Origin: Zancudomyces culisetae | Lineage: Eukaryota; Kickxellomycota; Harpellomycetes; Harpellales; Legeriomycetaceae | DNA: 12,005 nt | NCBI GenBank assembly: GCA_001969505.1 | Contig: LSSK01000692.1 | Location: 1 to 12,005, forward strand | Reading direction: 5' to 3' | Part shown: positions 7,993 through 12,005 of the stretch, piece by piece | Position numbering within the stretch: position 1 is the stretch's first letter | Layout: the number at the start of each line of letters is the position of its first letter | Translations under genes and position numbers: made by a program | The notes under the pieces: model-generated | The model's input: the letters and a program-made list of their open reading frames with translations, nothing else | Databases searched by the model: none | Told to the model about the DNA's origin: nothing

Positions 7993-8000
7993 ATTTTATA
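7993..8000 (-). promoter_or_regulatory. TATA-like element of the intact six-cysteine gene
   Basis: TATAAAAT on the minus strand, its upstream end 117 bp from the ATG at 7883. A purine-rich leader lies between. Spacing matches the sister copy. Confidence 0.45.
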
Positions 8001-8472
8001 AAGTTATTAGAGTATCAGGAATGGGGAGAGGTAAAAATAAATAAAAAAACGCTAATAGAATAAACCCTTGTTATATAACTATATTGATAGATAAAGAACC
8101 TATGTTTTGTAGCAACAACTATACTTTGGTTTAGTTTTTTTGCCTTTTTTTTTCAGTGCTACCCATATAATCGATGGATACAAGGTATATTTTTTTCTTC
8201 CAGAAATATACACATATGGTAATTTAAACTGTAAAACGAATCTTCCCCGCCCTTGACCTTAGGCCAATTAGGGAAAATGTGCCGAATTACATGAAATAAT
8301 ACAATTCCTGGAAACGATGTTCAAAACAGAAAAAAAAAACTCACTTTGGTAAATAAAAACAGTGAAGAGAGAACCAAAGCGGATAGTTGTAGTAGATGGT
8401 GATAATAATGGACAAAAAAAGAAAACAGGAATTCCCTGAAAACAAGGAAGAAAGGAATGGGGAAATAAGACA

Positions 8473-8478
8473 TTTATT
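8473..8478 (-). terminator. AATAAA polyadenylation signal of the NADP-ICDH gene
   Basis: AATAAA on the minus strand about 47 nt after the TAA stop. Position and motif fit a cleavage/polyadenylation signal, but AT-rich DNA makes chance matches common. Confidence 0.4.
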
Positions 8479-8524
8479 ATAAAGAGATTCTAAAAGAAAA
8501 AAAAAGAAAAGAAAAGAAAGAAAT

Positions 8525-9760
8525 TTATTTAGAGTTATGGTACTGGTCCAAAAGCTTAGAAACATTGTCGATATATTGGTCAGTAGTGACATAGTGCTCA
8601 GGCTTGAGGTCCTTAGCACCATGGATTGAGAGAGCGAGATCTTTGGTCATGATGTTATCATTTTGTACAGAGTCGACACAAGCAGCCTCGAGGTTTTTGG
8701 CAAAGCGTTCAAGAGCAGGGTTGGAGTCAAGTTTGGCACGGTGGAGGAGACCACGGGTCCAGGCAAAGATGGAGGCAATTGGGTTTGTTGAGGTAGGATT
8801 TCCCTTTTGGTACTCGCGGTAATGGCGGGTAACGGTTCCGTGGGCAGCTTCGGACTCGATGGTCTTGCCATCAGGGCAGTAGAGGACGGAGGTCATGAGG
8901 CCTAGGGAGCCAAAGCCCTGGGCAACAGAGTCGGATTGGACATCGCCGTCGTAGTTCTTGCAGGCCCAGATGAAGCCGCCATCGGATTTGAGGGATTGGG
9001 CAACAATGTCGTCGATTAGACGATGTTCGTACCAAATCTTGTTTTCTTCAAATTGGGGTTTGTATTGTTCGTAGACTTCAGCAAAGATATCTTTGAAGCG
9101 GCCGTCGTACTTTTTGAGGATGGTGTTCTTGGTGGAAAGATACAGAGGCATCTTGCGGCTGATAGCTAGCTGGAAGCAGCTGTGAGCAAAGCCATAGATG
9201 GATTCGTCCACGTTGAAGGTAGCCATTCCAACACCTTGACCTTGGAATTGGTACACAATGTTGCGGATTGGCTCGCTGCCGTCCTCAGGAGTGAATACGA
9301 CTTCGAACTTTCCTGGGCGGTCGGCAACAAAGTCAAAGGCCTTGTACTGGTCGCCAAAAGCGTGACGGCCAATGATGATGGGCTTCTTCCATCCAGGAAT
9401 TATGCGTGGAACATTCTCAAGCACAATTGGCTCGCGGAAGATGGTTCCGTTGAGAATGTTTCTGATGGTTCCGTTTGGTGACTTCCACATTTGCTTGAGG
9501 TTGAATTCTTTGACGCGGGCTTCGTCTGGTGTGATTGTTGCACACTTGATTCCTACATTGTACTTCTTGATTGCCTCTGCCGCATCTACTGTCACCTGGT
9601 CATTTGTTTGATCTCTGTATTCAATTCCCAGATCGAAATACTTGATGTCAATATCCAAGTATGGGAGAATAAGCTTGTCCTTGATCTTTTGCCAGATTAT
9701 TCTGGTCATTTCATCTCCGTCCAATTCCACTACTGGTTGGTCTACCTTGATTTTTGTCAT
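8525..9760 (-). CDS. IDP: NADP-dependent isocitrate dehydrogenase, cytosolic type
   Basis: The enzyme oxidatively decarboxylates isocitrate to 2-oxoglutarate with NADP, supplying NADPH and a glutamate precursor; it works as a Mg/Mn-dependent homodimer. The 411-residue length is normal for the eukaryotic family. ATG at 9760 is preferred: the frame extends only a few codons further upstream, without another ATG. Visible sites: substrate loop [19 protein letters not shown] with Ser94, Arg100 and Arg109; GRHAFGDQY with Arg132 and Tyr139; Lys211; the metal pair Asp273 and Asp277 in GDVQSD; and AAHGTVTRH (305-313), where Arg312 corresponds to the NADP-selecting Arg314 of human IDH1. No catalytic residue is missing. 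There is no obvious mitochondrial presequence and no peroxisomal C-terminus (it ends NSK), so the product is probably cytosolic. Codons such as AAC, ACC, ATC, TTC are frequent, as in a well-expressed gene. No introns. The locus is not functionally linked to the six-cysteine genes. Confidence 0.97.
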   Translation of the reverse strand: MTKIKVDQPVVELDGDEMTRIIWQKIKDKLILPYLDIDIKYFDLGIEYRDQTNDQVTVDAAEAIKKYNVGIKCATITPDEARVKEFNLKQMWKSPNGTIRNILNGTIFREPIVLENVPRIIPGWKKPIIIGRHAFGDQYKAFDFVADRPGKFEVVFTPEDGSEPIRNIVYQFQGQGVGMATFNVDESIYGFAHSCFQLAISRKMPLYLSTKNTILKKYDGRFKDIFAEVYEQYKPQFEENKIWYEHRLIDDIVAQSLKSDGGFIWACKNYDGDVQSDSVAQGFGSLGLMTSVLYCPDGKTIESEAAHGTVTRHYREYQKGNPTSTNPIASIFAWTRGLLHRAKLDSNPALERFAKNLEAACVDSVQNDNIMTKDLALSIHGAKDLKPEHYVTTDQYIDNVSKLLDQYHNSK

Positions 9761-10723
9761 TTCTCTCACTATTTGTTTTAACAATATTTACCATCTTAAT
9801 ATTTTTTCTTCTTCCCAATTTTAAATTACAAATTTCCCTCACATTGATACAAAAAATAAAGTATGTGGAATGTATCAAAAATATTTTGACACATCAAAAA
9901 ATTTATGTCTGTATAGCCCAACTCCGCGCACCATCATGCGTATAGAAAGGCAACAATAAAATACCCTCCTCTTTCCCTTCCCTACTCCACGCTTTATAAT
10001 ATTAATTCAGCCTTACTTCAATTCGCTTTTTGTTGTTGATGTAAAAAAAAGCCCACAGACACGTTATCCCAGATTGTTTTTTAGTATAAAAAATTATATA
10101 GAGCCTTATTTCTGAAACTTTGTTTAAAGAAAAGCACAAGGTAAAAAAATACAAGTCTTGCAAGTGTTATTATATATTTTTTGTTTTATTTTTTGTTTTA
10201 TTTTTTGTTTTGTTTGGTCTTGTTTCGCTTAGGCTTTTTTTTAAAAAATAATTTTTTTAATCTTTTTCTGGTAACAAAATTAATTCAAAATTTGGTGGTT
10301 CTCATTATCAATAATAACTTTTTTTTTTGTTTTCCAATAAATTGTTATTGATTTGCGTGCTAGACACTTTACATCATTGAAAATTTTTTAGTATTGGTGG
10401 ATTAAATGATTCAATGAACGAGATACCATAAAATCCACATTCTTTCATTTAAAAAAAGATGCTCATAATACACTCGTGTATATACACCAGTTTATCTATA
10501 TAAATGCATACATAAAACTATGCTTTATTAAGCACTGATTGCAAGAAGTGTAGCATGTAAAGCATATCTATCTCTCTCTAAATAGCCAAATCTTCATCCC
10601 TCCCTCCTCTTCTCCCATCTCTTCCATTCAAACATAAAGTGGTGATTTGAAGGAGAGAAAAAAGTTGAAGATTGCGATGACGTTTTACATAAAAATAAAC
10701 ACAGTCTTCAACTATCTCACTAT
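9761..10723. other. intergenic region upstream of NADP-ICDH, 963 bp
   Basis: The presumed dehydrogenase promoter lies here. A TATAAA on the minus strand (9993-9998) is about 238 bp from the ATG, followed on that strand by a purine-rich stretch; it is weak evidence. The remainder is AT-rich with long T runs and no coding frame I can support. Confidence 0.55.
10176..10211. repeat. three perfect copies of ATTTTTTGTTTT
   Basis: A 12-bp unit repeated exactly three times with no spacer in non-coding DNA. A minisatellite; no function inferred. Confidence 0.9.
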
Positions 10724-10975
10724 TTACTCTAATTGGAGATTAAGGCAAAATTGGTAAATTACCATAAACCAGCCCCAGCAATAGGCAAAGAAACTAAAGA
10801 TAAATGGCAGCTGAGGCGCTTGCATCATTCTATTTGAATCTGATGACTTGGAAGGAACAAAGAGAATCTGATGGGATGGGATGGGAAGAAGTAAATTCAG
10901 TAAAATTAAAACTGCGAAATTTACTAAAATTCCAATCATAGCCAATTTCCTGTGGATGAAATTAGTAACAAACAT
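10724..10975 (-). CDS. doubtful small two-helix membrane protein
   Basis: An 83-codon frame from ATG (10973-10975) to TAA (10724-10726). Two hydrophobic stretches (residues 12-32 and 56-78) are separated by a polar loop with SKSSDSN, suggesting a hairpin membrane protein. I recognise no family. The first codons overlap a TACTAAT branch-point-like element (10961-10967) followed by CACAG, so the true 5' end might be a spliced exon joining at residue 9. No convincing upstream exon with a matching phase was found. It could equally be a chance frame in AT-rich DNA, since such DNA on this strand readily encodes Leu, Ile and Phe. Confidence 0.25.
   Translation of the reverse strand: MFVTNFIHRKLAMIGILVNFAVLILLNLLLPIPSHQILFVPSKSSDSNRMMQAPQLPFIFSFFAYCWGWFMVIYQFCLNLQLE
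10870..10884. repeat. (GATGG)3 tandem repeat
   Basis: Three perfect 5-bp units, inside the doubtful small membrane-protein frame, where they encode the IPSHQ segment region of the loop. Confidence 0.85.
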
Positions 10976-12005
10976 GATACCAATAATAAAAACGCACGGT
11001 TAACTGATTTATGACCAATAGAACTCTGGCGATAAAATCGGTTCTAGTTACAAACTGAGTTGGAAAGTAATTGGCCCATGCCAGTTATCAAAAGAAAAAA
11101 AAAGCTTAGCAAAGCAATGGCGACCTTGAGAAAAATATTAAGGAATCATTTTATCATTTTGCCATGCTTGTCTAAAAAGCAAGACCCCGGACAAAACAAA
11201 GGAGTGTTTTTTTTAGATTGTTTAAATGAAACAAATAAAAATTAAGAGTTTTATACACCTGAAATATTCTATTTTGGACTATGATTAACCGATATTGCAA
11301 GTATGAGTTTCGGTGGAAATGAAATACAACAAATAGTATGCAAACCATAATCTGTTAAGGACCATAAATAAAACACTTGCTTCAACGCCGTGAAAATCAA
11401 GCGATGGAGAATAAAATTGTAATGTAAACAAAAGAATAAGGCTGCTTTTTCGATTACAAATCAAACTCAACCTCAGTTTCCATCACCTTTCCAAATACAC
11501 AGCACAACACAATACAACTCATTCCCGTATACAAACCTCTAATTAGGTTTTTATAACACCATAGGAAATGCCATTCGCCAAAAAACAAAGCAAAAATAAA
11601 AGACAACTCCTTTGTGTTGGGTGTTATGAGACCTGGTATGCCGGAAAAGCTACTCCTTGTCTGATCAAAGTTTCAGCTTATAAGCTTAGAAGGGGGGGAA
11701 AGATGTTTTTAAAACAAAATAAGGCAAAACATAACACAATAGTGGCAAGGTATTAGATGCGGAACAGCCAAAGGCATCAATACACAAAAGTCTAGGCAAA
11801 AAAAAAAGTCCGACTTGAAACAAAGTACATTTGACACTGCGCCCTTCTCGGTTTGTTTCATAAAAAAGGTTAATAAAAAATATTCAAACCAAACCAAACC
11901 AAACCTCAAAAGTTAGTGGGGAATAAAGAAAATGAAGAGCGAAAAAATAACAGGATGTATGATTGTATAATCTCAAGCCTCCCTCAAGTGAAGACGTATG
12001 GGGGG
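10976..12005. other. right-hand region without a supported gene, 1030 bp
   Basis: The frames present are short, mostly start without ATG, and have no recognisable motif. One ATG frame at 11568-11756 (62 codons, Lys/Arg-rich, with one C-x2-C) cannot be told from chance. A 12-bp palindrome (11675-11686) and an AAACC repeat are present. No RNA gene was recognised. Confidence 0.5.
11886..11905. repeat. (AAACC)4 tandem repeat
   Basis: Four perfect AAACC pentamers in non-coding DNA near the right edge. Too short for a telomeric tract; no function inferred. Confidence 0.9.

Larger units (their letters stand above)
7884..8524. other. intergenic region, 641 bp: six-cysteine gene promoter and NADP-ICDH 3' flank
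   Basis: It includes GAGTTTTT repeats (7931-7946), poly-T runs and an AAAAG-type run (8494-8520) just downstream of the dehydrogenase stop codon. Frames seen here lack a convincing start or composition. Confidence 0.6.

Noticed and set aside
9761-9784. Upstream extension of NADP-ICDH by eight codons as a mitochondrial targeting sequence
   Set aside because: It begins with TTG, and is too short; the ATG at 9760 gives the usual cytosolic length.
11568-11756. 62-codon ATG frame, Lys/Arg-rich with one C-x2-C
   Set aside because: Short, no recognisable motif or promoter, and AAA-rich DNA readily gives Lys-rich frames.
11060-11909. Several 60-66 codon frames on both strands in the right-hand region
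   Set aside because: Those at 11060, 11285 and 11709 start with TTG only, contain low-complexity AT-driven residues and have no motif.

Overview
The window looks like a eukaryotic nuclear contig, most likely fungal. It carries a 1116-codon intron-free RNA polymerase III second-largest-subunit gene and an intron-free cytosolic-type NADP isocitrate dehydrogenase gene, separated by AT-rich spacers full of A/T homopolymers and short tandem repeats. CTG codons in the polymerase gene fall on Leu positions that I recall as conserved in the family (residues 1029 and 1034), so the standard genetic code fits and a CTG-Ser yeast does not. I cannot name the genus; an intron-poor yeast or an early-diverging fungus both fit. 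I saw no tRNA, rRNA, CRISPR array, transposase or reverse transcriptase.

Layout: all five well-supported loci lie on the minus strand, head to tail. Positions 1-3348 hold RPC2, cut by the left edge so that the C-terminal clamp is missing. Positions 3721-4707 encode a 328-residue protein I do not recognise, with a Cys/His cluster that may bind metal. Positions 5665-6255 and 7275-7883 are two diverged copies of a secreted six-cysteine protein. The right copy is intact (202 residues, with signal peptide). The left copy has an ATA where the start should be and an in-frame TAG at codon 144, yet its frame and cysteine spacing persist beyond the stop. Positions 8525-9760 hold the NADP isocitrate dehydrogenase gene. 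The last 2.2 kb holds at most one doubtful small membrane-protein ORF (10724-10975) and otherwise looks non-coding.

How it fits together: two housekeeping genes flank a roughly 5 kb gene-poor stretch carrying genes that look lineage-specific. The three inner genes each have a TATA-like element 114-122 bp upstream of the start (or presumed former start), so they are probably separate transcription units and not an operon. No shared pathway is evident. The points most worth following are the six-cysteine pair (one copy apparently decaying) and an abrupt change in synonymous codon choice within RPC2.
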